From: Colwellia piezophila ATCC BAA-637
Lineage (GTDB): Bacteria > Pseudomonadota > Gammaproteobacteria > Enterobacterales > Alteromonadaceae
Direction of reading: 5' to 3'
Assembly: GCF_000378625.1 (NCBI RefSeq)
Contig: NZ_KB905165.1
Location: forward strand, 248,001-312,000
Length of the DNA: 64,000 nt
Of this stretch, positions 46,129 through 56,361 are shown piece by piece. Position 1 is the stretch's first letter, and each line of letters begins with the position of its first letter. The position numbers and the translations under genes are program-made. Under the pieces are notes generated by a model. The model was given only the letters and a program-made list of their open reading frames with translations. It ran no database searches and was not told where the DNA came from.

Positions 46129-46291
46129 GCTTTTAAACACTTTAGAATATCATCTCTAACGGGTCAACAAATTAGTTCGATTGGTATCATATCTTGAAGT
46201 TAAATAGCTGTAGAGGTAAAGCTCCAACAATAACCAAGCTATTCTATTTGGAAAAACAAGATGTTAAACTTTATGATATCGCTAACAGTGT

Positions 46292-46309
46292 TTGTTAAAG
46301 CGCAAACAA
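46292..46309. promoter_or_regulatory. Candidate LacI-type operator upstream of the LacI gene
   Basis: TTGTTAAAGCGCAAACAA has inverted TTGTT/AACAA ends around an AGCGC core. It resembles the xylB operator core (TGTTAGCGCTAACA) with two extra central bases. It lies about 38 bp before the regulator start and could serve autocontrol. Confidence 0.4.
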
Positions 46310-46346
46310 TTACATATTGATAATGGTTAAAGGAATGATAGGTAGA

Positions 46347-47384
46347 ATGACAACTTCTAAACGTATAAGAATTCAAGATATCGCAGAAAGAGTTGGTGTG
46401 TCTACTATGACTGTTTCTCGTGTACTTAATCAAGATAGTAAAGTGAGTGATGCTAAGCGAGCATTAGTGATGAAGGCGGTTAAAGAACTTAATTATCGAC
46501 CTAATGTCGCGGCACGTAGGTTGGCAAGTAATAAGTCTTTCTTTATAGGTTTATTATATTTTGATGATTTAGATACTTCTTATCTCAGTAAATTCCTCTT
46601 ACGTGGTTTAAAAATCTGTCGTTCAACGGGCCATCATTTAGTTGTTGAAGAAATTGATGATGATATAAATAAAGCACTCGCTTCCGTTAAAGAACTTATT
46701 GAAGTTACTCAGGTTGATGGTTTAATTTTATTGCCACCCATTTGTAACAATGAAAAATTGCTTACCACACTGCAACAAGCGAATGTTTCTTTTGTTCGTA
46801 TTGCTCCAGATACTCAACTGAACTTATCTCCGTATATTTGCATGGATGATTATCAGGCAAGCTTTGAAATGACAGAAATGTTGATAAAGCAAGGTCATAG
46901 TAAAATTGGCCATATTATTGGTAATCCCAATCAAGGCGTGAGTCGCTTACGTTATCAAGGCTTTTTAGATGCGCTACGTTCAAATAAAATTAATGTACCA
47001 CCCGAGTATATCGAGCAAGGTTTGTTTACGGTTGATTCTGGTGTGGAAGCAGCTAAAAAGATGTTGTCTTTAGATGATAGGCCGACAGCGATATTTGCTG
47101 CTAACGATGCTATGGCGGCGGGAGTTTTATCTGCTGCAAATATGGCTAGAATTTCTGTACCTGATGAATTATCCATTGCGGGTTTTGATGATGGTCACCT
47201 TGCTGTTTCTGTTTCGCCAAACTTAACAACCGTCAGACAACCCATTCAGCAAATGGCTGAACTTGCCATTGATATTATTGCTTCGGGTAAGTTTTCAGAT
47301 CTAGCTAAAGCAAATGCTCGAGAGTTTCGTAATGTGCTAGATTTTGAAATTGTTGAACGAGAGTCTACAAATACTCTTAAATAA
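46347..47384 (+). CDS. LacI-family regulator, probably of the xylose operon
   Basis: The product is 345 residues from ATG 46347, where the DNA-binding domain begins; starts at 46335 or 46317 are possible. The LacI helix-turn-helix and hinge read IRIQDIAERVGVSTMTVSRVLNQ...YRPNVAARRLASNKS. The periplasmic-binding-protein-like core has IFAANDAMAAGVLSAA and ELSIAGFDDGHLAVSVSPNLTTVRQP. It is convergent with the xylB-xylA-tal-tkt-pgi operon. That operon has a 22-bp palindrome of LacI type before xylB. Its role as xylose-responsive repressor is inferred from this. Confidence 0.88.
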   Translation: MTTSKRIRIQDIAERVGVSTMTVSRVLNQDSKVSDAKRALVMKAVKELNYRPNVAARRLASNKSFFIGLLYFDDLDTSYLSKFLLRGLKICRSTGHHLVVEEIDDDINKALASVKELIEVTQVDGLILLPPICNNEKLLTTLQQANVSFVRIAPDTQLNLSPYICMDDYQASFEMTEMLIKQGHSKIGHIIGNPNQGVSRLRYQGFLDALRSNKINVPPEYIEQGLFTVDSGVEAAKKMLSLDDRPTAIFAANDAMAAGVLSAANMARISVPDELSIAGFDDGHLAVSVSPNLTTVRQPIQQMAELAIDIIASGKFSDLAKANAREFRNVLDFEIVERESTNTLK

Positions 47385-47552
47385 TCTGATGTAATGGTTA
47401 AATAGTTATATTTCTAAGCAATAGACAATTTTAGTATTTAAAGATTTCTTTTTGGTGGTGAAATTAAATGGAAAAATCTGCTGGTTAGGGCTGTAGGGCA
47501 GAATTGAGGCTCTAAACAAATACCTTGATTAGTTAAAAAGGTGTCTGTAGAT

Positions 47553-47589
47553 ATTACCCTGTATATACTTGTAATGCAGGGTAATTTTA
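47553..47589 (+). terminator. Terminator after the LacI gene
   Basis: ATTACCCTG (47553-47561) and CAGGGTAAT (47577-47585) are perfect 9-bp arms with a 15-nt loop, followed by TTTT. It lies between convergent LacI and pgi genes and may act in both directions. Confidence 0.6.
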
Positions 47590-47597
47590 ACCATTAT

Positions 47598-47625
47598 ATC
47601 AACTATCAACTATCAACTATCAACT
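47598..47625. repeat. Four tandem 7-bp repeats across the pgi stop codon
   Basis: ATCAACT occurs four times in direct succession. On the coding strand of pgi this reads AGTTGAT repeated, and the first TGA is the pgi stop. Each unit carries a TGA in some frame, so slippage would hardly change the protein. Confidence 0.9.
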
Positions 47626-49272
47626 TTGTTTTAATATACTTTCTTGAAAAAAAGTCATTAAGCCTTTAGTTGAACTGTCGTGATTATCACTGATTTTGTT
47701 TTCAGATAATTCAACTTCAATATTATTAGCCAAGCCTTTACCCAGCTCTACTCCCCATTGGTCGAATGAACAAATTTGCAAAAGAATACCCTGAGTAAAA
47801 ATTTTGTGTTCATACAAAGCAATTAAACTACCTATAGATCGCGGCGAAATGCGTTTCATCAAAATAGTATTGGTTGGGCGATTGCCTTTATGTACTTTAT
47901 GTGGGGCAACTTTATCAATATATTCTGGCGTACGACCTTTGGCTTTTAAGCCTGCTCGTACTTGTTGTTCATCCACACCTTGCATTAATGCTTGAGTTTG
48001 CGCGAAAAAGTTAGCCATCAAAGTTTGGTGATGACCTTGCACTGGGGTAACACTTTCTACCGAGCCAATAAAGTCAGCAGGCACAATGTTATTGCTTTGA
48101 TGCAGGTATTGATAAAAAGCATGCTGACCATTAATACCCAACTCACCCCAAATTGACGGTACGGTTGAATAATCTATGGACTCTCCTTGCCAGTTAACCG
48201 ATTTACCATTACTTTCCATTTCTGCTTGTTGTAAATAGGCTGACAACATATGTAGTGGCTGATCATAAGGTAAAATTGCTTGTGATTGTGCCCCTAAGAA
48301 AGTGCAGTTCCACAGGCTTAACAAGGCTAAAATGACCGGAGCATTTTGTTCTAACGGTGTTTCACAAAAGTGCTGATCAATTTCATCTGCACCTTCGAGT
48401 AACTCTATAAAGCGCTCAAAACCTAAATCGATAGCAATAGGTAAACCAATCGCCGACCAAAGTGAAAAACGGCCGCCGACCCAATCCCACAGTTCAAAAA
48501 TGTTCTCTGGCGCAATACCAAATTCTGTGGCATTTTTCTTATTTGAAGAGACCGCAATAAAGTGTTTAGCAATGGCTGATTGATCAAATGAAGACGACAC
48601 CAACCACTTCATGGCGGTTTTAGCATTGGTCATGGTTTCTGTGGTGGTAAAAGTCTTGCTCGAAATAATAAACAGTACTTTCTCTGGATTGAGCGGTCTT
48701 AATACATTGGCAATTTGAGTACCATCAACATTTGAAACGTAATGCACATTAACGCTATTATCGCTGTATTGTTTAAGTGCCTCAGTGACCATTTGTGGCC
48801 CTAGGTTAGAGCCGCCAACACCAATGTTCACTACATCAGTAATGCGCTTGCCTGAATAGCCTTTCCAATGTCCTTGCCGCACTTTCTCAGAAAAATCTTT
48901 CATATGATTTAACGAGCGCTGCACGTCTTCTTTGACATTTTTACCATCAAGCATAACCGGCTTACTTGAACGACTTCGTAAAGCTGTATGTAAAACGGCC
49001 CGGTCTTCGGTACTATTGATACGCTGTCCAGAAAACATTTTCTCGCGCCACTGTTCAACATCACATTCTTTCGCCAAGTCGAATAACATTGACATGGTGT
49101 CATTACTTATCAGGTTTTTAGAATAATCTAATAAAAAAGGCGCTAACTTAATGGAAAATTGTTCAAAGCGTTGACTATTTTGTGTAAAGAGTTCACTCAT
49201 ATGCTGCTCTTTCATATCTTGCGCATGAGTGACTAATTTTTTCCAGCTGGGTAGGGAGGTTCTTGGTTGCAT
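47620..49272 (-). CDS. pgi: Glucose-6-phosphate isomerase
   Basis: The product is 550 residues from ATG 49272 (GGAAGAG before it); E. coli Pgi has 549. A longer frame to 49329 lacks support. The signatures are VVNIGVGGSNLGPQMVTEAL, FIISSKTFTTTETMTNA and GGRFSLWSAIGLPIA, with the catalytic Glu/His/Lys segment in HQTLMANFFAQTQALMQG. It interconverts glucose-6-P and fructose-6-P. Here it is the last gene of the xylose operon, where it can pass fructose-6-P from the transketolase/transaldolase cycle to glucose-6-P. Confidence 0.95.
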   Translation of the reverse strand: MQPRTSLPSWKKLVTHAQDMKEQHMSELFTQNSQRFEQFSIKLAPFLLDYSKNLISNDTMSMLFDLAKECDVEQWREKMFSGQRINSTEDRAVLHTALRSRSSKPVMLDGKNVKEDVQRSLNHMKDFSEKVRQGHWKGYSGKRITDVVNIGVGGSNLGPQMVTEALKQYSDNSVNVHYVSNVDGTQIANVLRPLNPEKVLFIISSKTFTTTETMTNAKTAMKWLVSSSFDQSAIAKHFIAVSSNKKNATEFGIAPENIFELWDWVGGRFSLWSAIGLPIAIDLGFERFIELLEGADEIDQHFCETPLEQNAPVILALLSLWNCTFLGAQSQAILPYDQPLHMLSAYLQQAEMESNGKSVNWQGESIDYSTVPSIWGELGINGQHAFYQYLHQSNNIVPADFIGSVESVTPVQGHHQTLMANFFAQTQALMQGVDEQQVRAGLKAKGRTPEYIDKVAPHKVHKGNRPTNTILMKRISPRSIGSLIALYEHKIFTQGILLQICSFDQWGVELGKGLANNIEVELSENKISDNHDSSTKGLMTFFQESILKQS

Positions 49273-49400
49273 GGTAATCTCTTCCAAATACTGTTTCAGA
49301 ATTAAAAGCATGTTGACCTTTCTCTTCATTGCTGTTGAAAAAGGTCACACGATCTCAATCGTTAATTTAAGGTCTTATTAAGGTATTGTTAAGGTGCAGT

Positions 49401-51416
49401 TTATTTGCTAAATAAAGCTAACGCAGCATCAACAACTTTATCGACAGTAAAACCAAAGTGCTCTAGTAATACCGGACCTGGAGCAGATTCACCGAAGGTG
49501 CTCATGCCAATGATTTTACCGTTTCTGCCAACATATTTATGCCAGAAATCGACATGGGCTGTTTCAATGGCAATCACGTTTTCAACATCCAGTGGTAATA
49601 CCGAATTTTGATAATCACTCGATTGTGCATCAAACAGATTAGTACAAGGCATAGAAACTACACGCACCTTATGACCCAATTCACGTAATTTAGTGGCAGA
49701 ATCAGCCGCTAAACCTACTTCAGAGCCAGTGGCGATTAAGATAACGTCAAGGGAACCTTGGCTATTACTGCTATTGTCGCTAAGGATATAACCACCTTTT
49801 TCAATGGCAGCTACTTGCTCGTTAGTTCTTGCTTGATGTGGTAAACCTTGGCGACTAAAAATGAGTGCAGAAGGACCCTCTTTTCTAATGATGGCAGACT
49901 TCCATGCAGCAGCCGACTCAACTGAATCACATGGGCGCCAGGTATTTAAATTTGGCGTTAAACGTAGGTTAGCAATTTGCTCAATGGGTTGATGTGTTGG
50001 GCCATCTTCACCTTGACCAATAGAGTCATGGGTATAAACAAAAATATTTTGAATACCCATCAATGCTGACATACGTACCGCATTACGGGCATATTCCATA
50101 AACATTAAAAAGGTTGCGCCGTAGTTAATGAAACCGTCATGCAATGAGATACCATTCATGATACCGCTCATCCCAAATTCACGCACACCGTAGAATAAAT
50201 AGTTCCCACTGGCATCTTCCGCGCTAATACCTTTTGAACCAGACCATAAAGTAAGGTTAGAGCCGGCTAAGTCAGCAGAGCCGCCAAGCAATTCAGGTAA
50301 CATGGAACCAAACACTTCGATAGCGTTCTGGGACGCTTTTCGACTGGCAATGTGTTGACCTTGCTGCTGACAAAGCTTGATATATTGATTTGCTTTTGCT
50401 TCAAAGTCAGTAGGCAACGCTTTATCAATAACACGACGTTGGTATTCAGCAGCAAGCTCAGGGTGGGCTGCTTTATAAGCGTCAAACTTAGCATGCCAGC
50501 TTTGTTCAGCATCAAAGCCTTTAGCTTTAGCATCCCAGCCCTTATAAACCTCTAGTGGGATTTCAAATGGTGCATGTGGCCAGTTCAAAAATTCACGGGC
50601 TGCAGCAATTTCGTCATCGCCAAGTGGTGCGCCATGGCAACTGTGGCTACCTGATTTATTTGGTGAGCCAAAACCAATAATTGTTTTACAACAAATCATG
50701 GTGGGTTTGTCGGTAATCGCTTTCGCTTGAGCAATTGCATCGCTAATGGCTTGTGAGTCATGACCATCTATGTTACTAATGACATGCCAGCCGTAAGCTT
50801 CAAAACGGGCAGGCGTATTATCAGTAAACCAACCTTCAACATTTCCGTCAATTGAAATACCGTTGTCATCCCAAAAAGCAATTAACTTACCTAATCCTAA
50901 AGTGCCTGCCAAAGAACAAACTTCATGTGAAAGTCCTTCCATTAAACAACCATCACCTAAGAAACAATAGGTAAAATGATCAACAATATGATGACCTTTA
51001 CGGTTAAATTGAGCCGCTAAGGTTTTCTCAGCAATCGCCATACCGACAGCGTTTGATACGCCTGCACCTAATGGTCCTGTAGTTGTTTCAATACCTGGCG
51101 TATAGCCATATTCTGGATGGCCTGGGGTCTTAGAGTGTAATTGCCTAAACTGCTTAAGTTCATCAATGGGTAAATCGTAGCCTGATAAATGGAGGAGAGA
51201 ATAAATAAGCATTGAGCCATGGCCGTTCGATAATACAAAACGGTCGCGGTCAGCCCAATTAGGGTTGCTTGGGTTATGTTTAAGAAAGTCGTTCCATAAT
51301 ACCTCAGCAATATCTGCCATGCCCATAGGTGCACCAGGGTGACCTGATTGTGCTTTTTGTACTGCATCCATGCTTAATGCTCGAATCGCATTTGCGAGGT
51401 CTTTTCTAGAAGACAT
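49401..51416 (-). CDS. tkt: Transketolase
   Basis: The 671-residue TPP enzyme moves two-carbon units in the pentose phosphate pathway. Motifs are the front [18 protein letters not shown], the TPP/Mg site [18 protein letters not shown]...WDDNGIS and the transketolase signature [20 protein letters not shown]. The length matches E. coli TktA (663). It lies between tal and pgi in the xylose operon, so it is probably a catabolic copy induced by xylose. A housekeeping copy would be elsewhere. Confidence 0.96.
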   Translation of the reverse strand: MSSRKDLANAIRALSMDAVQKAQSGHPGAPMGMADIAEVLWNDFLKHNPSNPNWADRDRFVLSNGHGSMLIYSLLHLSGYDLPIDELKQFRQLHSKTPGHPEYGYTPGIETTTGPLGAGVSNAVGMAIAEKTLAAQFNRKGHHIVDHFTYCFLGDGCLMEGLSHEVCSLAGTLGLGKLIAFWDDNGISIDGNVEGWFTDNTPARFEAYGWHVISNIDGHDSQAISDAIAQAKAITDKPTMICCKTIIGFGSPNKSGSHSCHGAPLGDDEIAAAREFLNWPHAPFEIPLEVYKGWDAKAKGFDAEQSWHAKFDAYKAAHPELAAEYQRRVIDKALPTDFEAKANQYIKLCQQQGQHIASRKASQNAIEVFGSMLPELLGGSADLAGSNLTLWSGSKGISAEDASGNYLFYGVREFGMSGIMNGISLHDGFINYGATFLMFMEYARNAVRMSALMGIQNIFVYTHDSIGQGEDGPTHQPIEQIANLRLTPNLNTWRPCDSVESAAAWKSAIIRKEGPSALIFSRQGLPHQARTNEQVAAIEKGGYILSDNSSNSQGSLDVILIATGSEVGLAADSATKLRELGHKVRVVSMPCTNLFDAQSSDYQNSVLPLDVENVIAIETAHVDFWHKYVGRNGKIIGMSTFGESAPGPVLLEHFGFTVDKVVDAALALFSK

Positions 51417-51658
51417 ACCAATACCTTATATGATGCCAATTTTGTTAATAGATTTTATATTTATGGCAAAGTAATTAAATAAAAAGAATGAAATACATCG
51501 TGAGAATTAGCTTGTGTAAATGATATAAATGAAGTTGATTTTATTACACTAGCTCTGAAATTTGATGTGTTTCATGTAAACGCTGTTGCTTAAAAGCCGA
51601 TAATGAAAATACCATGCATTTGGTAAACTCTATTTTCGGCTATTTAATTCCAAGCTGA

Positions 51659-52612
51659 TTACGCTATTGCTGACTGATTAACTAAGTCAGAAACCAAGAG
51701 ATCTAAGATAGCTTGATCTTTGGCGAAATTACGAATGCCTTCAGCAAGCTTTTCACTCGCCATAGCATCTTCGTTATGTTGCCAAGCAAAGGTAGATTCA
51801 GTTAATGGCATAATCTCATCTTGGCTTTTGCTTACTACGTTATCCGCAGATAACTTAGTGATAAGAGGAGCTTCTGTCGCTTGTAGTTCATTTAATAACT
51901 TAGGTGCGATAGTCAATAAATCACAACCCGCTAATTCAATGATTTCGCCGATATTGCGGAAGCTTGCGCCCATCACAACCGTGTTATAACCATATTGTTT
52001 GTAATAATTATAAATAGCGGTAACAGATTGAACACCGGGATCATCGCTGCCAACAAAGTCTTTGCCTTCTGTTTTTTTGTACCAATCAAGGATACGACCA
52101 ACAAACGGTGAAATTAAAGTCACGTTTGCTTCAGCACAGGCAATGGCTTGCGCTTTAGAAAATAGTAGCGTTAAGTTACAAGCAATGCCTTCTTTTTCAA
52201 GCTGCTCAGCCGCTTTAATGCCTTGCCACGTCGAGGCTAACTTGATTAATACACGCTTTTTGTCAATACCTGCCGCTTGGTAAAGGCTAATAAGTTTACG
52301 GCCTTTTTCAATACTGGCTTGAATATCAAACGATAAACGGGCATCTACTTCAGAAGAAATTCGACCCGGTACGTGTTTCAGTATTTCACAACCAAAATTA
52401 ACGATTAATTGGTCACAAATATCATCAACATTGTTGCCTGATTTTTCAATAGCATTTTCAATTAAATGTTGATATTGCGGCAGTTTTGCGGCTTGTAAAA
52501 TTAACGATGGGTTCGTCGTTGCATCAGTTGGGTTCAAACTCTTGATAGAGTCAACGTCACCGCTGTCGGCTACAACAACAGTCACTTTTTTTAATTGTTC
52601 TAATAAATTCAT
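51659..52612 (-). CDS. tal: Transaldolase
   Basis: The 317-residue enzyme (E. coli TalB 317) moves three-carbon units. The Schiff-base Lys is in [19 protein letters not shown], and the DATTNPSLI front and [17 protein letters not shown] strand are typical. It follows xylA in the operon by 57 bp and precedes tkt by 242 bp. It works with transketolase to turn xylulose-5-P into fructose-6-P and glyceraldehyde-3-P. Confidence 0.96.
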   Translation of the reverse strand: MNLLEQLKKVTVVVADSGDVDSIKSLNPTDATTNPSLILQAAKLPQYQHLIENAIEKSGNNVDDICDQLIVNFGCEILKHVPGRISSEVDARLSFDIQASIEKGRKLISLYQAAGIDKKRVLIKLASTWQGIKAAEQLEKEGIACNLTLLFSKAQAIACAEANVTLISPFVGRILDWYKKTEGKDFVGSDDPGVQSVTAIYNYYKQYGYNTVVMGASFRNIGEIIELAGCDLLTIAPKLLNELQATEAPLITKLSADNVVSKSQDEIMPLTESTFAWQHNEDAMASEKLAEGIRNFAKDQAILDLLVSDLVNQSAIA

Positions 52613-52669
52613 AATAATGCCTTTATTAGAGCCAGAGATATATTAAGTCTCTGGCTCTTTACGCTTAAA

Positions 52670-53986
52670 TTAAACGTAACGGTTAACGATGTTTTCAAGT
52701 AGCTCTTGGCGACCAGACTCTTGCTTAGGATTAATATCATTGTCTAATACTAATTTAGACAAGCTATCTAAGCTGTGATCACCCGACATAATGCTTTGGC
52801 CTAATTGACCTTTCCAACCAGCGTAACGCTCGTCAACGAAGTTAGATAATGGTGCATCTTCAATTAATTTAGCCGCGTTTAATAACGCTTTAGCCATAGT
52901 GTCCATACCGCCAATGTGAGCGATGAATAAATCATCACGCTCACATGATTGACGACGTAACTTAGTATCGAAGTTGAAACCACCTGTGTCTAAGCCACCA
53001 TTTTTTAAGATTTCATACATTACTAAAGTACATTCAGCTACATCGTTAGGGAATTGGTCAGTATCCCAACCGTTTTGCATGTCGCCACGGTTAGCATCAA
53101 TACTACCCAAAATTCCTTCAGCACAAGCAACAGCCACTTCGTGATGGAAGCTATGACCCGCAAGTGTTGCATGGTTAGCTTCAATGTTTACATGTACTTC
53201 ACCAGCGATACCGTGTTTGTGTAAGAAACCCGCAACAGTCGCTGTATCGTAATCGTATTGGTGTTTAGTAGGCTCTTGCGGCTTGGGCTCAATTAATAAC
53301 TTACCTTTAAAACCAATTTTGTGTTTATGTTCAATAACCATTTTAAGGAAGCGTGCGTATTGCTCGCCTTCTTGTGCAAGGTCAGTGTTTAATAAGGTAT
53401 CGTAACCTTCACGACCACCCCAAAGTACGTAGTTTTCACCACCTAAACGATGAGTTACATCCATTGCGTGCTTAACTTGTGCAGCAGCATAAGCATATAA
53501 ATCAGGGTTAGGGTTGGTTGAACCACCCGCACAAAAACGGGCATTTGAAAATAAGTTAGCAGTACCCCATAAAAGCTTAATACCAGTACGCTGCATTTCT
53601 TTTTCAAAAATACCAACAATGTGATCTACATTGTCGTGGAATTCTTGTAATGAATCACCTTCAGGTGCGATATCTGCGTCATGGAAGCAAAAATAAGGTG
53701 TACCTAATTTTTCGAAGAACTCAAAAGCTACTTTCGCTTTTTGCTCAGCAAGTTCTAGTTGGTTCGCTCCTGATTTGATCCAAGGACGATCGAACGTACC
53801 AGCACCAAAGATGTCTGAACCCGCCCAACAAAAGTTGTGCCAGTAACAAGCAGCAAAACGTAAATGCTCCTTCATTGTTTTACCCAGTACTACTTGGTTT
53901 TCGTCATAGTAACGAAAGGCTAATGGGTTAGTGCTGTCAGGACCTTTAAATTGGATTTTTTTTACATTTTCAAAAAACTGGCTCAT
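52670..53986 (-). CDS. xylA: Xylose isomerase
   Basis: The 438-residue enzyme (E. coli 440) converts D-xylose to D-xylulose. The signatures are [15 protein letters not shown] (catalytic His and Asp), [34 protein letters not shown] (metal-binding Glu) and [17 protein letters not shown]. It lies 52 bp downstream of xylB, with AGGAGAA before its ATG. The whole operon is then a complete entry route for xylose. Confidence 0.97.
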   Translation of the reverse strand: MSQFFENVKKIQFKGPDSTNPLAFRYYDENQVVLGKTMKEHLRFAACYWHNFCWAGSDIFGAGTFDRPWIKSGANQLELAEQKAKVAFEFFEKLGTPYFCFHDADIAPEGDSLQEFHDNVDHIVGIFEKEMQRTGIKLLWGTANLFSNARFCAGGSTNPNPDLYAYAAAQVKHAMDVTHRLGGENYVLWGGREGYDTLLNTDLAQEGEQYARFLKMVIEHKHKIGFKGKLLIEPKPQEPTKHQYDYDTATVAGFLHKHGIAGEVHVNIEANHATLAGHSFHHEVAVACAEGILGSIDANRGDMQNGWDTDQFPNDVAECTLVMYEILKNGGLDTGGFNFDTKLRRQSCERDDLFIAHIGGMDTMAKALLNAAKLIEDAPLSNFVDERYAGWKGQLGQSIMSGDHSLDSLSKLVLDNDINPKQESGRQELLENIVNRYV

Positions 53987-54038
53987 GTTATTCTCCTAGT
54001 TAATACTGTTTATTTAAGTTGAATGTTGCTTGCAAAGG

Positions 54039-55496
54039 TTAAAAATGTTCTTTTAAACTTTGATAAAGTTGTTGATATTTTAAGTGTTGCGCAGGGTAGT
54101 AGTTTGTCATTTGTTGCTGGGGTTCGATCACATGGTCTACTTCACTGGCGATACAAACATCACTGACATTAAGCTTGTTAACGCCAATTTTAGCTAAACG
54201 TGCCGCGCCCAGGGCAGGGCCAACTTCACCACCTTTTCGGTAGGTCAATGGTTTGTTGAGTACACTGGCAAGGATTTTGCCCCAAAGCTTGCTACGAGAA
54301 CCGCCACCAATAACGGAAACTTGATCTATTTTTGTACCGGCTGCAACAAGCGCTTGTTGGCCATCGGCAAAGGCAAATGCAATACCTTCTAGTACGGCAC
54401 GACATAGCTCTGCAGCGCCGGTGTTATGGCCTAAACCAAAAAATACACCTTGGGCATGTGGGTTGTTATGCGGTGTTCTTTCACCCGATAAATAAGGTAA
54501 AAACATCACTGATGAAGGGGTTGAGAAATCGAGTTTTTCAACGTCATCTAATAAGGTTTTTTCATCGGCAAAGTCGGTTAACTTTGTTACCCAAGATAAA
54601 CAACTTGCGGCACTTAAAACAACTGCCATTTGATGCCAGGTATTTGGTACACAATGACAGAAAGTATGAACAGCACTGTCTGGATTTGGCTTGTATGCTT
54701 CATTGGCGACGAAATAGACACCTGAAGTACCTAGTGATAAAAAGGCCTCGTTAGGATTGATAACACCAATACCTGCGGCACCCGCAGCATTGTCGCCAGC
54801 ACCTGCAGCAACAGGCACTTGCTTCATGCCCCAGTTAGCAGCGATATCAGCGGTTAAAATTCCCGTTACTTCAGTACCTTCGTATAACTTAGGCATATGT
54901 GATTCATTTAAGCCCGTTACGGCCAACATTTCACTAGACCATTGGCGGTTTTCTACGTCTAACCAAAGTGTGCCGGCGCTGTCTGACATATCAGAAGCAA
55001 AATCACCGGTCATGAGAAACCTAAGATAGTCTTTTGGCAATAATACTTTGTTAACTCTAGCGAATAACTCCGGCTCGTTTTGCGCTATCCACAGCAGTTT
55101 TGGCGCAGTAAAACCTGGCATAGCAATATTGCCGGTTATGTTACGAGAGTTGGGTTGACGTTTTTCAATTTCGATGCATTGCTGCTGGCTTCGGCCATCG
55201 TTCCACAAAATGGCAGGACGAATAATGTCATTGTTATCATCTAATAACGTAGCACCATGCATTTGACCAGATAAACCAATTGCTTTAATCGCAAGTAATT
55301 CTTGAGGATACTTACTTTTAAGCTCGGCTATCGCATCATTCGTTGCTTGCCACCAGTGCTGAGGATTTTGTTCAGACCACAGCGGTTGAGGAATAGAAAC
55401 CTCTAATGCAGCAGATGCCTGAGCTATTAATGTATCGTTATCATTAAGAATGATTACTTTTACACCGGATGTTCCTAAATCAATACCTAAATACAT
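54039..55496 (-). CDS. xylB: Xylulokinase
   Basis: The product is 485 residues from ATG 55496 (E. coli XylB 484). A frame to a TTG at 55556 runs through the operator and is not used. The FGGY-kinase ATP fold begins MYLGIDLGTSGVKVIIL. Family motifs are IGLSGQMHGATLLD, ILWNDGRSQQQC and the late ATP-binding VSVIGGGSRSKLWGKILASVL. It phosphorylates xylulose. It is the first gene of xylB-xylA-tal-tkt-pgi. A 22-bp palindrome ends 17 bp upstream of the start. Confidence 0.95.
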   Translation of the reverse strand: MYLGIDLGTSGVKVIILNDNDTLIAQASAALEVSIPQPLWSEQNPQHWWQATNDAIAELKSKYPQELLAIKAIGLSGQMHGATLLDDNNDIIRPAILWNDGRSQQQCIEIEKRQPNSRNITGNIAMPGFTAPKLLWIAQNEPELFARVNKVLLPKDYLRFLMTGDFASDMSDSAGTLWLDVENRQWSSEMLAVTGLNESHMPKLYEGTEVTGILTADIAANWGMKQVPVAAGAGDNAAGAAGIGVINPNEAFLSLGTSGVYFVANEAYKPNPDSAVHTFCHCVPNTWHQMAVVLSAASCLSWVTKLTDFADEKTLLDDVEKLDFSTPSSVMFLPYLSGERTPHNNPHAQGVFFGLGHNTGAAELCRAVLEGIAFAFADGQQALVAAGTKIDQVSVIGGGSRSKLWGKILASVLNKPLTYRKGGEVGPALGAARLAKIGVNKLNVSDVCIASEVDHVIEPQQQMTNYYPAQHLKYQQLYQSLKEHF

Positions 55497-55512
55497 ATCA
55501 TGTCTTTTTAAT

Positions 55513-55534
55513 GTAATGTTAGCGCTAACATTAC
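55513..55534 (-). promoter_or_regulatory. 22-bp perfect palindrome, LacI-type operator of the xyl operon
   Basis: The half-site GTAATGTTAGC is followed directly by its exact reverse complement, 17 bp before the xylB start. The CG-centred TGTTAGCGCTAACA core is typical of LacI-family operators. Bound repressor would cover the 5' end of the transcript. The LacI protein encoded at 46347 is the obvious candidate. Confidence 0.8.
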
Positions 55535-55826
55535 CATTGGTTTTATGGTTGTTCAATGGTTTTTATCTAAATTTTACTTAATGCTATTGAGTGATTGTAT
55601 TTTTATTATTTGGTTGCAGAATAATATTTATTGACCTGAGTGGTTATTTTCTTTTTAGAAATAAAGTATTTAACTAATGTTTCCTGGCTTCTTTCCCATA
55701 TTTAGCTCTGTCTTGACAGATTGCAATTACTGCGGGTTATCTATAAAGCTTATCTGATTGTGTACCTATTTGTATAACTCTACAGAGGTGTTAAAAAACG
55801 ATTAGAATGAGTCAAATGCAATTTAA

Positions 55827-55842
55827 TTGTTAGCGCTACCGG
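55827..55842. promoter_or_regulatory. Second, weaker LacI-type operator
   Basis: The core TTGTTAGCGCTACC matches the 16-bp centre of the xylB palindrome at 12 positions. It is 330 bp from xylB and about 520 bp from the TonB receptor gene, so it might add looping repression or link the two units. Confidence 0.45.
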
Positions 55843-56361
55843 TGAGGCGGTTTTTATCTTGGGAATTTATAGACATTGCTTACGTTAGCGTTTGTTTCTA
55901 CTAACGGCAGCTTCTCACTAGAACTTGACCTTTTTGACAAGATTGGAAGCGCAACTATTGCCATGAAAACGATGGCTTTAGATACTGAAAATAGTTCTAG
56001 AAAAGGCTGCTCATGCCAAAAACTGTTGCTTGGTATTCTTCATCATTACAGATATTAGCCCAACGATTAACTTGAAATACTTTAGGAGTACTAGCAGCTT
56101 TGGTTAGGTAATTTCTTTACGCTTCATTATTTGAATCGTTATCTGTCATATTTCATCTTTAATATACTTTAAGGGTGTGATATAAACGTTTTCATAATTT
56201 ATTACTATAAGACTCAGTATTAACAAAAAACTAAGTTTTTATTTTTCCATGTAAGCAAAGTAAAAGTGTCTCTTTATATAATAGGCTCTGAAATGATAAA
56301 CCCCCCTTAAGTTTATTTTGCTGTTGTTTCGTTATATTTTAGTTGTTAAGGGGTAGTGCTT

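Larger units (their letters stand above)
55497..56361. other. Divergent region between xylB and the TonB receptor
   Basis: This 865-bp gap holds the xyl operator (55513), a second weaker copy of it (55827) and the leader of the TonB-dependent receptor. A 60-codon TTG-started frame at 55876-56058 has no recognisable product and is not called. The minus strand opposite it has short open stretches broken by stops, possibly an old gene relic, but I could not identify it. Confidence 0.5.

Noticed and set aside
55876..56058. 60-codon frame between xylB and the TonB receptor
   Set aside because: TTG start without a ribosome site and no recognisable features; the opposite strand is also broken by stops.
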